64,000 bases of DNA from Oscillospiraceae bacterium (GCA_015067525.1 SVMH01000002.1:25080-89079); one strand, 5' to 3'; positions 18,955-29,008 are shown, counted from the stretch's first letter. A program made the numbers and translations. The notes: generated from the letters alone by a model not told the origin.

Positions 18955-20397
18955 ATGAAAAAGAAAGTGTTGTGGGCCGTCGGCGGCGTGCTGTTGCTGG
19001 CTGTGCTGCTGATCGGCGTTCTGAGTGCCGTAAACGGCTATTTTATTTTGGCTCCGTCTGTGCAGCTGCAGCTCAACGGCGAGGCAGCGGTTGAGATCGC
19101 AGCCCACAGCGAATATGCGGATGCCGGCGTCGTGGCACGCCGCGGCAAGGAGGATCTGAGCGCGCAGGTGGTCACGGACGGCACTGTGGATGTGACGAAG
19201 CCGGGTACCTATACCGTTACGTACCGCCTGACGGTGCGGGATAAGGAATATGTGCAGCAGCGCACGGTAACTGTGGTGGACCGCGAGGCGCCGGTTCTGG
19301 AGCTGCTGGGCGACGCGCAGATGACCGTCTCGGCCCGAAAGTTCTATGAAGAACCCGGCTTTACCGCCACGGACCGCTGCGACGGCGACCTTGCCGCTGC
19401 GGTGCAGGTGACGGAAGCCGTGGAAGGGGAAACGCTGACGCTGACCTATACGGTCAAGGATGCTGCCGGTAACGAAAGCAGCGTGCAGCGCGTTGTTACT
19501 ATCCGCGATGAGACGGCACCGGTCATTTCGCTTAAGGGCAGCAGCACGGTGTATGTGACGCTGGGCGGTACCTATCAGGAGCGAGGCTGCAGCGCGACAG
19601 ATGATGTGGACGGCGATGTAACGGGCGCAGTGGTGCGCAGCGGCAGCGTGGATACTTCCACCGCCGGAACCTACACCATCCGCTACAGCGTCAAAGACAA
19701 GGCGGGCAACAGTACAAGTGCCACAAGAACTGTAAAGGTATATACCTATACGCCAAATTCCGCCGACAGAGTCTACCTCACCTTTGATGACGGCCCCAGC
19801 ACCAATGTTACGCCCCGGATCCTGGACATTCTGGCCGAGCATAACGTGAAGGCAACATTCTTTATCCTCAACTATTCGGAAAGCACCAAATATCTGGTGG
19901 GACGTATGATCAATGAGGGCCACACCGTGGCCATCCACGGCTATTCTCACGACTATGCCACCATCTACGCCAGCGACGAGGCCTTTATGCAGAACGTCTA
20001 TCGTCTGCGGGATAAGCTGCTGGCAGACTTCGGCTATCATGCCACCATTATCCGATTCCCCGGCGGCAGCTCCAACACCGTCAGCAAGTCTTATAATAAG
20101 GGAATTATGAGCCGCCTTGTCAAGCGGGTGGAACAGGGAGGCTTCGTCTACTTTGACTGGAACATCTCCAGCGGTGACGCCAGCGCAGCAGGTCTCAGCA
20201 GCACGCAGATCTACAGCAATGTGACAAGCCGCTTGGGTCGCGGCCGAAACAATGTGGTGCTGATGCATGACAGCAGCGCCAAGGGAACCACGGCGGATGC
20301 GCTGGAGAATATCATCATTTACGGCAAGGCCAACAACTACACCTTTGCACCTCTGACGCCGTCTACCAGACCGGTGCATCACGGCGTGGCCAACTGA
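18955..20397 (+). CDS. Polysaccharide deacetylase with N-terminal membrane anchor and tandem Ig-like (DUF5011/HYR-type) domains
   Basis: 'VYLTFDDGPSTNVTPRILDIL', 'IHGYSHDY', 'IIRFPGGSSN'; repeated '..APVLELLGDAQMTVSARKFYEEPGFTATDRCDGDL..' and '..APVISLKGSSTVYVTLGGTYQERGCSATDDVDGDV..'. Confidence 0.92.
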   Translation: MKKKVLWAVGGVLLLAVLLIGVLSAVNGYFILAPSVQLQLNGEAAVEIAAHSEYADAGVVARRGKEDLSAQVVTDGTVDVTKPGTYTVTYRLTVRDKEYVQQRTVTVVDREAPVLELLGDAQMTVSARKFYEEPGFTATDRCDGDLAAAVQVTEAVEGETLTLTYTVKDAAGNESSVQRVVTIRDETAPVISLKGSSTVYVTLGGTYQERGCSATDDVDGDVTGAVVRSGSVDTSTAGTYTIRYSVKDKAGNSTSATRTVKVYTYTPNSADRVYLTFDDGPSTNVTPRILDILAEHNVKATFFILNYSESTKYLVGRMINEGHTVAIHGYSHDYATIYASDEAFMQNVYRLRDKLLADFGYHATIIRFPGGSSNTVSKSYNKGIMSRLVKRVEQGGFVYFDWNISSGDASAAGLSSTQIYSNVTSRLGRGRNNVVLMHDSSAKGTTADALENIIIYGKANNYTFAPLTPSTRPVHHGVAN

Positions 20398-20492
20398 GGG
20401 TTTACAAAAGTTTCACATACGTACTCTTGTTGAAGACGCGGTAAACTGCTATAATGTCGTTAAGAATATCCGGAAAGGAAGGAAATGACACC

Positions 20493-21413
20493 ATGCGCGT
20501 GATCGATCTGGAAAATATCAACTACAATATGCGCAATGAAACGCAGTTTGTGCTGCGCTGCGAGGAGGTCTATCATGACAAGATCAGCGCCGCCGTCGGC
20601 ACGATTTTGTCCAGCCGTAAGCCCTTCGTGGCGCTGACCGGCCCCTCCGGCAGCGGCAAGACCACCACGGCCATGCGCCTGCGGGAGTATCTGGAGAATC
20701 TGGGCGTGCAGGTGAATGTCCTGAGCATGGACAATTTCTTCCTGCCGCTGGATCAGCGCCCTCCCGAGGCATCGGACTGGGAATCCCCCTATTGCGTCAA
20801 CATCGACCTGCTGGTCTCCACGCTGCACCGTCTGGCCGACGGGGAAGAGGTGGATGTACCCTGGTACGATTTCAAGACCGGTATGACCGGTGGTTATAAC
20901 AAGGTGCAGGGCCATAAGGGCGGCATTATTCTGGCCGAGGGTATTCACATGCTCAACCCGCTGATTTTTGACAAGATCCGCGACGAGGCCCACGGCGTGT
21001 ATGTGGCACCCCGTACCCGTATCATCACCAATGACGACAAGATCGTCCGGCCCGAACAGCTGCGCGTGGCCCGCCGCATGATCCGCGATTACTATACCCG
21101 CGGACACTCCCTGCGCGATACGGTGATGCGCGCCGAGAGCGTGGACCGCGGCGAGGTGCAGTATATTCAGCCCAACAAGAAGAACGCCTCCATCCACATC
21201 GATACCTTCCACGACTATGAGCCCTGCCTGCTGGCCAAGGCCTTCGCCGAGCTGCCGGCTTTCCGCGAGGAACTGGACGATGCCTTCGTGGAAGAGCACG
21301 GCCTGACCGACCTGATGAAGGTGGTGCGCGGCGTGGAGCCTCTGCGCACGCCCTATGTGCCCCGCAATTCCCTCATTCGTGAGTTTGTGGGCGGCAGCGT
21401 ATTTGAGTATTAA
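20493..21413 (+). CDS. Uridine kinase / phosphoribulokinase family P-loop protein
   Basis: 'LTGPSGSGKTTTAMRLREYL', 'VLSMDNFFLPLDQRP', 'GGIILAEGIHMLNP'. Confidence 0.85.
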   Translation: MRVIDLENINYNMRNETQFVLRCEEVYHDKISAAVGTILSSRKPFVALTGPSGSGKTTTAMRLREYLENLGVQVNVLSMDNFFLPLDQRPPEASDWESPYCVNIDLLVSTLHRLADGEEVDVPWYDFKTGMTGGYNKVQGHKGGIILAEGIHMLNPLIFDKIRDEAHGVYVAPRTRIITNDDKIVRPEQLRVARRMIRDYYTRGHSLRDTVMRAESVDRGEVQYIQPNKKNASIHIDTFHDYEPCLLAKAFAELPAFREELDDAFVEEHGLTDLMKVVRGVEPLRTPYVPRNSLIREFVGGSVFEY

Positions 21414-21416
21414 GGA

Positions 21417-21452
21417 TTTGAAAAACACCGCCGGTATCGGCGGTGTTTTTTC
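21417..21452 (+). terminator. Rho-independent terminator
   Basis: AAAACACCGCCG-GTAT-CGGCGGTGTTTTTTC. Confidence 0.85.
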
Positions 21453-21530
21453 GTCTGCGGCATTGTGGAATATTTGACAAGGGACGCAGGGAGGAGTATA
21501 ATAAGACCAGTTAATAAAGGGGGAGTATCA

Positions 21531-22145
21531 ATGAAGATCATTACTATCAGTCGTGAATTTGGCAGCGGAGGCCGTGAGCTGGGCAAACGTCTGGCTGATG
21601 AACTGGGCATCCCCTGCTATGACCATGAGATCATTGAAATGATCGCCAAGGAAAACGGCTTTGATGAGCGCTATGTGGCCAACGTCTCGGAAAAGAGCAT
21701 TGAAGCGGCCTATCCGCTGACCATCGGCCACCGCTTCGCCATGCCGCCTCTGCAGATCATGGATCAGCCCATCCGTGTGGCAGCTGCCCAGCGGCAGATC
21801 ATTGAAAACTTTGCCAAGCAGAGTGACTGCGTCATCGTGGGCCGCTGCGCCGACGTGATCCTGGAGGATATGAAGCCGCTGAACCTGTTTGTCTATGCCG
21901 ATATGCCGTCCCGCCTGCAGCGCTGTAAGGACCGCGCGCCGGAGGGTGAGAACCTGACGGATACCGAACTGATGCGCATGATCCGCCAGATCGACAAGCA
22001 GCGCCTGCAGCACCACCAGATGTACAGCGATATGAAGTGGGGCGCCAAGGAGGCATACCATCTGTGCGTCAACACCTCCGGCAAGGAGATTAAGTCGCTG
22101 ATCCCGGCACTGGCTGCCTATGTCCGCGCTTGGTTCGAAGCATAA
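21531..22145 (+). CDS. Cytidylate kinase-like family protein
   Basis: 'MKIITISREFGSGGRELGKRLADELGIPCYDHEII'. Confidence 0.9.
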   Translation: MKIITISREFGSGGRELGKRLADELGIPCYDHEIIEMIAKENGFDERYVANVSEKSIEAAYPLTIGHRFAMPPLQIMDQPIRVAAAQRQIIENFAKQSDCVIVGRCADVILEDMKPLNLFVYADMPSRLQRCKDRAPEGENLTDTELMRMIRQIDKQRLQHHQMYSDMKWGAKEAYHLCVNTSGKEIKSLIPALAAYVRAWFEA

Positions 22146-22156
22146 ACAATAGGAAG

Positions 22157-22196
22157 AAAAAAGGACCTGAAATCTTGGGATTTCAGGTCCTTTTTT
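22157..22196. terminator. Bidirectional terminator between convergent genes
   Basis: AAAAAAGGACCTGAAATC-TTGG-GATTTCAGGTCCTTTTTT. Confidence 0.9.
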
Positions 22197-22824
22197 ATCG
22201 AATGAAGTTGGTGCGTGCGCCGGTCTCGTGGAGCGGCCGTTCCACACCGGCAGTCTTACCGGCCTGGATGCATTTGAGGAGATACGCCATATTCAGGCCG
22301 ATGTTGTGCATGATCTGCATGCCCTCCTCGTCCTGCATCACCTCGCCGCGCTTGGCACCGAAGGCCATGTTCCAATAGCTGGAGGAGACCAGCGGCATGT
22401 GGCCGTAGGTAATGTACTTGTTGATGCGGTCCAGAGAAGCGGAAGTTCCGGCGCGGCGGGCCACCGTAATGGCGGCAGCGGGCTTCATATAAAGCGTCTT
22501 GCCGTCGCTGACGCAGGAGTAGAACAGCCGGTCCATGAAAGAGCAGAAATTACCGGCGGGGCCTGCGAAATGGACGGGGGAGCCAAAGACAAAGCCGTCG
22601 GCTTCCTGTGCCAGCGTCTGAAACTCCGTGACGATGTCATCAAGGGTGCAGCGTCCCGTTTTGCGGCAGCCGCCGCACATAATGCAGCCGTTGATGGGCT
22701 CGTTGCCCAGCCAGAAGATCTCCGTTTCCACACCCTGCGCCTCCAGCGTGTTGGCGACCTCACGCAGCGCCAGATAGGTGTTGCCCTCCTTGCGGGGACT
22801 GCCGTTGACCAATAGAACTTTCAT
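22195..22824 (-). CDS. Flavodoxin family / NADPH-dependent FMN reductase
   Basis: 'MKVLLVNGSPRKEGNTYLALREV', 'GCIMCGGCRKTGRC', 'GFVFGSPVHFAGPAGNFCSFMDRLF'. Confidence 0.88.
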   Translation of the reverse strand: MKVLLVNGSPRKEGNTYLALREVANTLEAQGVETEIFWLGNEPINGCIMCGGCRKTGRCTLDDIVTEFQTLAQEADGFVFGSPVHFAGPAGNFCSFMDRLFYSCVSDGKTLYMKPAAAITVARRAGTSASLDRINKYITYGHMPLVSSSYWNMAFGAKRGEVMQDEEGMQIMHNIGLNMAYLLKCIQAGKTAGVERPLHETGARTNFIR

Positions 22825-23054
22825 ACTGTGGCCTCCTTGCCGTATTTTTCTTATCATACACCATTTCCGGCACAGCTGTCCAGAGAAATACGATAAAAGA
22901 GAAATACTGCCGCCGGGCAGCAACGAAGGAAACAGCTGCCGCCGGTGTGTCAGAAATTTTGGTAAAAAGTGACTGTTTTCCTTGAAAAACGGATAAGCTT
23001 TTGGTACAATATACATGTGTTATATTCTGCGCATTTCGGAGAGGAGGCGTATGT

Positions 23055-23543
23055 ATGTACCTGGTAGGCGATAAAGTGGTGCACCCCATGCACGGAGCCG
23101 GTGTGATCGAAGGCGTCACCGAGGAGCGGATCGCAGGCCGTAAGGCCAGCTACTATGTGTTCCGCATGCCTGTGGGCGGTTTGGTGCTGAAGATCCCCAC
23201 GGAGAACTGTGGGGTCATCGGTGTGCGCGCGCTGTCCTCTGCCGATGAGATCGGGGAAGTACTGCGTCAGATCCCGGAGATGGACGCTGAAATGACGGCC
23301 AACTGGAACCACCGCTACCGGGAGAATATGCAGCGCATTAAAAGCGGCGATTTGCTGGAAGTGGCCCGGGTCATCAAGGGCCTGATGTGGCGTGACGCCC
23401 AGCGCGGCCTTTCCAACGGCGAGCGCAAAATGCTGCACACAGCCAAGCAGATCCTTATTTCCGAGATCGTGCTGGTGCAGGACCGGATGTATCAGGAAGC
23501 AGAGCGCTGCCTGAATGAAACCATGATGGCAGGAGCGAAGTGA
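23055..23543 (+). CDS. CarD/CdnL-TRCF-domain transcriptional regulator
   Basis: 'MYLVGDKVVHPMHGAGVIEGV...YYVFRMPVGGLVLKIPTENCGVIGVR'; directly upstream of ispD. Confidence 0.9.
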   Translation: MYLVGDKVVHPMHGAGVIEGVTEERIAGRKASYYVFRMPVGGLVLKIPTENCGVIGVRALSSADEIGEVLRQIPEMDAEMTANWNHRYRENMQRIKSGDLLEVARVIKGLMWRDAQRGLSNGERKMLHTAKQILISEIVLVQDRMYQEAERCLNETMMAGAK

Positions 23544-23544
23544 T

Positions 23545-24285
23545 ATGGCTGGATTTTGGGATAAGATCAGAAAAGCGCAGGACAGCTGCCGCCCTCTGTG
23601 CACGGCGATCGTGCCTGCGGCGGGCACATCCTCCCGTATGGGCAGCGAAAATAAGCTTTTTATGCACCTGAACTGCGTGCCGGTGCTGACGCGGACGCTG
23701 CAGGCCATCGACAAGGCGGAGCTGGTGGATGAGATCATCGTGGCCACCCGGCAGGAATTGCTGGAAGAGGTGGCGCAGCTTTGTGCGCAGGCAGGCCTTC
23801 GCAAAAAGGTGAAGGTGGTGCTGGGCGGTGCGACCCGTACCGAATCGGTATTGGCTGCCGCCATGGAGGCCAATCCCAAGGCACAGCTGCTGGCGGTGCA
23901 TGACGGCGCCCGCCCGCTGGTGCTGCCGGAGGATTTTGACCATGTGATCCGCTATGCCTGCAACACCTATGCCGCGGCACCGGCCGTTCCTGTGACGGAT
24001 ACGGTGAAGGTGGCGGATGAGACCGGTCTTGTCACGGCCACACCCAACCGCAGCACTCTTTTTGCGGTGCAGACACCTCAGGTTTTTCAGGCCGATCTTC
24101 TGAAGGCTGCGCTGCAGGCTGCGGTCAGCGAAGGTGCCGCCGTAACGGACGATTGTGCTGCTGTGGAGCGGCTTGGCAAGCAGGTTTACTTGACACAGGG
24201 TAACCGCGAAAATATCAAGATCACCACGCCGGTTGATATTGCCATCGCCGAGGCGATCCTGCAGCGAAGGGAGTTGGGCAGATGA
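23545..24285 (+). CDS. ispD: 2-C-methyl-D-erythritol 4-phosphate cytidylyltransferase
   Basis: 'AIVPAAGTSSRMGSENKLF', 'VHDGARPLV', 'AVPVTDTVK..VTDDCAAVERLG'. Confidence 0.95.
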   Translation: MAGFWDKIRKAQDSCRPLCTAIVPAAGTSSRMGSENKLFMHLNCVPVLTRTLQAIDKAELVDEIIVATRQELLEEVAQLCAQAGLRKKVKVVLGGATRTESVLAAAMEANPKAQLLAVHDGARPLVLPEDFDHVIRYACNTYAAAPAVPVTDTVKVADETGLVTATPNRSTLFAVQTPQVFQADLLKAALQAAVSEGAAVTDDCAAVERLGKQVYLTQGNRENIKITTPVDIAIAEAILQRRELGR

Positions 24286-24764
24286 CCAATCTGCGCGTAG
24301 GCCACGGATATGACGTCCACCGCCTGGTGGAGGGAAGACCTCTCATTCTGGGCGGCGTGACGGTACCTTATGAAAAGGGGTTGCTGGGTCATTCGGACGC
24401 GGATGTGCTGACCCACGCGGTGATGGATGCGCTGTTGGGCGCTGCAGGTTTGCCGGATATCGGCAGCCTCTTTCCCGACAACGACAAGGCATTTTTGAAC
24501 ATCTCCAGCATTTATCTGCTGCAGCAGGTGGCGCAGAAGCTGCAGCAGAGCGGCGTGCAGGTGGTAAACATCGATGCCACACTCATCGCGCAGGCGCCCA
24601 AGGTGGCGCCGTACCGTCCCGCTATGCGGCAGAATATCGCCGCGGCGCTGGGAATCGACGTGGCGCTGGTGGGCGTCAAGGCCACCACGGAGGAGCATCT
24701 GGGGTTTACCGGCGACGGTTCCGGCATGGCGGCCCACGCTGTGGTGCTGGTGGAAAAGGAATGA
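24282..24764 (+). CDS. ispF: 2-C-methyl-D-erythritol 2,4-cyclodiphosphate synthase
   Basis: 'RVGHGYDVHRLVEGRPLILGGV', 'GLLGHSDADVLTHAVMDALLGAAGLPDIGSLFPD'. Confidence 0.97.
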   Translation: MTNLRVGHGYDVHRLVEGRPLILGGVTVPYEKGLLGHSDADVLTHAVMDALLGAAGLPDIGSLFPDNDKAFLNISSIYLLQQVAQKLQQSGVQVVNIDATLIAQAPKVAPYRPAMRQNIAAALGIDVALVGVKATTEEHLGFTGDGSGMAAHAVVLVEKE

Positions 24765-24853
24765 AAGTAAGAGCGGACTGCTTTGATGAGCGGTCCGCTT
24801 TTTTGCACCCCTTTTCTGCGCCTGACATACACTGGGGCGTGAGGAGGAGTACC

Positions 24854-25105
24854 ATGGAATATGTTTTGCTGATGGCCGGCTCCATCACCCACGCCCAGCG
24901 TATGGCTGCGGTGCTGGAAAACCGGGGGATCCGTTCCTTTATCGCCCGCGCGCCGGAGGGCACCGATCCGCGGGGCTGCGGCTACGGTGTGCGGCTGCTG
25001 CGCGACAAGGCGGTACAGGCGCGGGAGATCCTGCGCCGCGCCGGCATCACGGTGCGGGCAGTTTACGAAAAGACAGAAGCGGGATGGCGGGAGGCGGCTC
25101 TATGA
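24854..25105 (+). CDS. DUF3343 (putative Se/S carrier-like) protein
   Basis: 83 aa 'EYVLLMAGSITHAQRMAAVLENRGIRSFIARAP...GCGYGVRLLRDKAVQAREILRRAGI'; overlaps NifS-like gene. Confidence 0.75.
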   Translation: MEYVLLMAGSITHAQRMAAVLENRGIRSFIARAPEGTDPRGCGYGVRLLRDKAVQAREILRRAGITVRAVYEKTEAGWREAAL

Positions 25106-26238
25106 TCTATCTGGATGCCTCGGCCACCACGCTGGAAAAGCCGGAAGCAGTCCGGCAGGCGGTGGCAGAGGCGGTGCGCGCCATGAGCTCGCCCGGGCGG
25201 GGAGACTATCCGGCCTCCCGCCTTGCCGAAGAAACGGCTTTCCGCTGCCGCAGTGCGGCGGCGGAGCTGTTTGATGTGGACACGCCGGAAAAGGTGATTT
25301 TCACCGCCAACGCCACCCATGGCCTGAATATCGCCATCCGCACGCTGGTCAAACCGGGTGGGCGCGTCATCATCTCCGGCTACGAGCACAACGCGGTGAC
25401 GCGTCCGCTCCATGGCATTGCGAATGTGGAACTCACGGTGATCGATGCGCCGCTGTTCCGTCCGCAGCGGATGGTGGAGGAGTGGCGGGCTGCGCTGCGG
25501 CAGGGGGCGGATGCTGCGGTCTGCACCCACGTTTCCAACGTGTTCGGTTATATTTTACCCATTGATGAGATCGCCGCGGAATGCCGCCGCTGCGGCGCGC
25601 CGCTGATCGTGGACGCCTCTCAGTCTGCCGGCGTGCTGCCGGTGTCGCTGAGCCGATGGGACGCGGCGTTCGTGGCGATGCCCGGGCACAAGGGCTTGTA
25701 CGGGCCGCAGGGCACGGGCCTTTTGCTGTGCGGCGGCGAGGCCGAGCCGCTGCTGCGGGGCGGAACAGGCAGCGCCTCTCGCAGTCAGGAAATGCCGCAG
25801 GAGCTGCCGGACCGGCTGGAAGCCGGCACCCACAACATGCCGGGCATCGCGGGACTTTTGGAGGGGCTGCGCTTTGTGCGTCGGCAGGGAACAGACACGA
25901 TCGCCCGCCACGAATACACCATGATGCGCAGGGCGGCGCAGCAGATCGGCGCGATACCGGGGATGCACCTGTACACCGCAGAGGAGGAAACGCTGCAGAC
26001 AGGCGTACTGTCCTTTGCGCCGGAAAACCTGAGCTGTGAGGAAGTGGGGGAGCGGCTGGCCACGCTGGGCGTGGCGGTGCGCGCAGGCCTGCACTGTGCG
26101 CCGCTGGCCCATCGGACCGCACAGACTTTGGAGCGCGGAACGATCCGTGTGAGCCCGTCTGCGTTCACCTCACCGGAACAGATCGACCGGTTCTGCACCC
26201 TGCTGGGCCGTGTAATTCGTGAAAGTGCAAGATTTTAA
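25102..26238 (+). CDS. Cysteine desulfurase / aminotransferase class V family protein
   Basis: 'MIYLDASATTLEKPEAV', 'MPGHKGLYGPQGTGLLL' (PLP lysine), 'VRAGLHCAPLAHRT' (candidate catalytic Cys). Confidence 0.92.
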   Translation: MIYLDASATTLEKPEAVRQAVAEAVRAMSSPGRGDYPASRLAEETAFRCRSAAAELFDVDTPEKVIFTANATHGLNIAIRTLVKPGGRVIISGYEHNAVTRPLHGIANVELTVIDAPLFRPQRMVEEWRAALRQGADAAVCTHVSNVFGYILPIDEIAAECRRCGAPLIVDASQSAGVLPVSLSRWDAAFVAMPGHKGLYGPQGTGLLLCGGEAEPLLRGGTGSASRSQEMPQELPDRLEAGTHNMPGIAGLLEGLRFVRRQGTDTIARHEYTMMRRAAQQIGAIPGMHLYTAEEETLQTGVLSFAPENLSCEEVGERLATLGVAVRAGLHCAPLAHRTAQTLERGTIRVSPSAFTSPEQIDRFCTLLGRVIRESARF

Positions 26239-26332
26239 TTGACGTTTTTATTGCAATCTTCCAAAAAATTTTATATAATCTATAGTATCTATTGGTATGC
26301 GTATAGACATGCGAAAGCAGAAAGGAAACGAT

Positions 26333-27226
26333 ATGGAATCGGTCTTGTCTGTATTAGAGAATATTGGAAGATTTTTACTGCTGATCCGTCCGGCGGATAT
26401 TGTGGACGTGGCCATCATGGCCTTTGTGGTGTATAAGCTGCTGGGTCTGATGAAATCCACGCGAGCGGGAAATCTGGTCAAAGGCGTTGCCGTATTTCTG
26501 GTGGCTCTGTGGCTGTCGTCTTCGTCGGTGTTCAACCTGCGGGGCGTCAACTACATTCTTGGCCACGTGCTGGAATGGGGCGTTTTGGCGCTGGTCATTT
26601 TGTTCCAGCCGGAGATCCGCCAGCTGTTGGAGACGCTGGGCGCCCGCAACATCAAGCTGCTGAAGTTCCTGACACCGGAGCATAAGATCACGGAAATGGA
26701 GCAGGCCATCGAACAAACGGTGGTGGCCTGCACCGAAATGTCCAAGAGTCGGACAGGCGTTCTCATCGTGTTTGAGCGCAAGCTCCGTCTGGACGATATC
26801 GTGGGCAGCGGCACCACGCTGGACGCCGCTGTGTCCGGTGAGCTGCTTAAGAACATCTTCTTTGTCAAGGCGCCGCTGCACGACGGCGCGGTCATCATCC
26901 GTGACGGACGCATTCAGGGTGCCGGCTGCATGCTGCCCCTGTCCAAGAATGCCAACCTCAGCCGTGATCTGGGTATGCGCCACCGTGCCGGTATCGGCAT
27001 GAGTGAGAACTCCGACGCGGTGGTGGTTATCGTTTCGGAGGAGACAGGCTCTATTTCGGTGGCTCTGGGCGGCATGCTCAAGCGCCACCTTAAGCCGGAA
27101 ACGCTGGACCAGCTGCTGCGCAACGAACTGATGCCGCAGCCGGAGGAAGAGACGGAGAAGCCTCGCTTTACCCTGGCCGATCTGCTTCGTATTCGCAGAA
27201 AGGAGGAGCAGGATGGAGAAGAATAA
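26333..27226 (+). CDS. cdaA: Diadenylate cyclase
   Basis: N-terminal TM segments; DAC motifs 'APLHDGAVIIRDGRIQGAGC' and 'LGMRHRAGIGMSE'; followed by YbbR-domain gene. Confidence 0.95.
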   Translation: MESVLSVLENIGRFLLLIRPADIVDVAIMAFVVYKLLGLMKSTRAGNLVKGVAVFLVALWLSSSSVFNLRGVNYILGHVLEWGVLALVILFQPEIRQLLETLGARNIKLLKFLTPEHKITEMEQAIEQTVVACTEMSKSRTGVLIVFERKLRLDDIVGSGTTLDAAVSGELLKNIFFVKAPLHDGAVIIRDGRIQGAGCMLPLSKNANLSRDLGMRHRAGIGMSENSDAVVVIVSEETGSISVALGGMLKRHLKPETLDQLLRNELMPQPEEETEKPRFTLADLLRIRRKEEQDGEE

Positions 27227-28589
27227 GCGGGAAGAAAGGACCATTGATACGGTGAAGGGCCGTAAGATCATTCAGATCATCTGCTCTATTCTGGTGGCAG
27301 TGGCGTTTTGGATCTATGTGGACGAAGAGAAGACCATCAACGTCAATATGCACGTCAACGACCTGCCGGTGGAATTCTCCGGCGAGGATACGGTGCTGGC
27401 CGATAAGGGCCTGATGCTGCTGTCCGGCTTTGACACCACGGTGGACCTGACGCTGAAGGGCCCGCGCAAGGTGCTGTGGAAGCTGAACAAAAGTGAGATC
27501 CGTATTGTGGCGGACACTGCCTCTGTGCAGGATATCGGCACCCAGACGCTGGAATATGCCGTCGTGTTTCCCGATAATGTGCAGCGCAGCCAGATCGAAG
27601 TGGCCAAGGCCAGTATCTATTCGGTGACCGTTACGGTGGGTGAGCTGTTTACCAAGAAAGTGCCGATCCAGTGCGAGGTGACCGGTCAGGTGGCCGGCGG
27701 CTTCGTGGCCGAAGAGATGCAGCTCGACCCGGTAGAGCTGGAGCTGCGCGGCCAGCGCGACGACCTGCTGAATGTCAGCTATGCCAAGATCCATGTCAGC
27801 ATTGCCGGTGCCAGAGAAACGGTGCTGCAGGCGGTGGAATACCAGCTTTACGATGATAATAACATTCCCATTACCAACAGCAATGTCCGCGCCTCCACCA
27901 AGCTGGTGCAGGTGACTATGCCGGTCAAGACGGTGAAGGAAGTGCCGCTGCGTCTGAACTTTGTGGAGGCACCCGGCTCCACCATGGCACAGGTGACCTA
28001 TTCTCTTGACTATGATTCTGTACGGCTCAAGGGTGATGCGGCGGTACTGGACGATATCGACAGCATCGTACTGGACACCATCTATCTGCAGGATCTGAAG
28101 GAATACCAGACGCTCAACTATACCATTTCTGTACCGGCGGATACCCAGATCGTGGATGATTTCGCCGCGGTGACAGTTACCATCACGGTCAGCGGTGTTT
28201 CTGAGCGACGTGTTACCACCTCCGCCTTTGCCTGTGCCAATGTGCCGGAAGGCCATGAGGCTGTTGTGGTGACAGAGAGTCTGTCGGTTCTGCTGCGCGG
28301 TCTGACAGAAGAACTGGATGCACTGACCGGTGAACATCTGCAGATCACGGCAGATCTGAGTGGGATCACCGGTCCGGGCAGCTTCACCGTGCCGGTGAGC
28401 GTCCGTATCAACGGTTACTCCAATGTGGGCGTCAAGGGCAGCTATCAGGTCATCGTCAATGTGACCCAGTCGCAGGTGGCGCCTGAAGGCCGGACGGTGC
28501 CGGAGGGAACGGGCGATGCTGCTGTGCAGCCGGCATCTGTGATCGACGTGCCGGATAACAGCACGGATACGCAGGCACATAACGCCTGA
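27213..28589 (+). CDS. cdaR: YbbR-domain protein (CdaR)
   Basis: Overlaps cdaA; N-terminal TM and repeated YbbR-like segments. Confidence 0.88.
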   Translation: MEKNKREERTIDTVKGRKIIQIICSILVAVAFWIYVDEEKTINVNMHVNDLPVEFSGEDTVLADKGLMLLSGFDTTVDLTLKGPRKVLWKLNKSEIRIVADTASVQDIGTQTLEYAVVFPDNVQRSQIEVAKASIYSVTVTVGELFTKKVPIQCEVTGQVAGGFVAEEMQLDPVELELRGQRDDLLNVSYAKIHVSIAGARETVLQAVEYQLYDDNNIPITNSNVRASTKLVQVTMPVKTVKEVPLRLNFVEAPGSTMAQVTYSLDYDSVRLKGDAAVLDDIDSIVLDTIYLQDLKEYQTLNYTISVPADTQIVDDFAAVTVTITVSGVSERRVTTSAFACANVPEGHEAVVVTESLSVLLRGLTEELDALTGEHLQITADLSGITGPGSFTVPVSVRINGYSNVGVKGSYQVIVNVTQSQVAPEGRTVPEGTGDAAVQPASVIDVPDNSTDTQAHNA

Positions 28590-28603
28590 AAGGAACGAGA
28601 AAT

Positions 28604-29008
28604 ATGACCCAAATTGCAACCATTGAAGAGATTTTGAGCGGCGGCTACGCTCTTATTTCCGTGCCGCGCAAGTCGGCCTGCGGCCACGACTGTGAACAGT
28701 GTGCCGGCTGCGGTATGACGGGCGCCGCCATCAAGGCGAAGGCGAAAAATCCTGTGGGCGCGCAGCCGGGCCAGAAGGTGATCGTAGAGAGCAGCACCAA
28801 AAAACTGCTGGGCATCGTGGCTCTGGTCTATATGCTGCCGGTGGTGTTCTTCCTGCTGGGCTACTTCCTGTCGGAAGGTCTGGGTGAGGGGGTGCGCTAT
28901 GCCATCGCCATTGGCGCGGCGGCGCTGACCATGGTACCCATTGTGCTCTATGACCGGCATGCGCGGCGCACCGATGCGCTGACGTATACGATTCTGCGTC
29001 TGCTCTGA
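28604..29008 (+). CDS. RseC/MucC family SoxR-reducing-system-like membrane protein
   Basis: 'CGHDCEQCAGCGM' cysteine cluster plus two TM helices. Confidence 0.85.
   Translation: MTQIATIEEILSGGYALISVPRKSACGHDCEQCAGCGMTGAAIKAKAKNPVGAQPGQKVIVESSTKKLLGIVALVYMLPVVFFLLGYFLSEGLGEGVRYAIAIGAAALTMVPIVLYDRHARRTDALTYTILRLL

Noticed and set aside
23001-23054. Upstream extension of CarD ORF (MVQYTCVIFCAFRRGGVC)
   Set aside because: Good SD GGAGAGGAGG and conserved MYLVGDKVVHPMHG start at 23055; upstream part looks like leader DNA.
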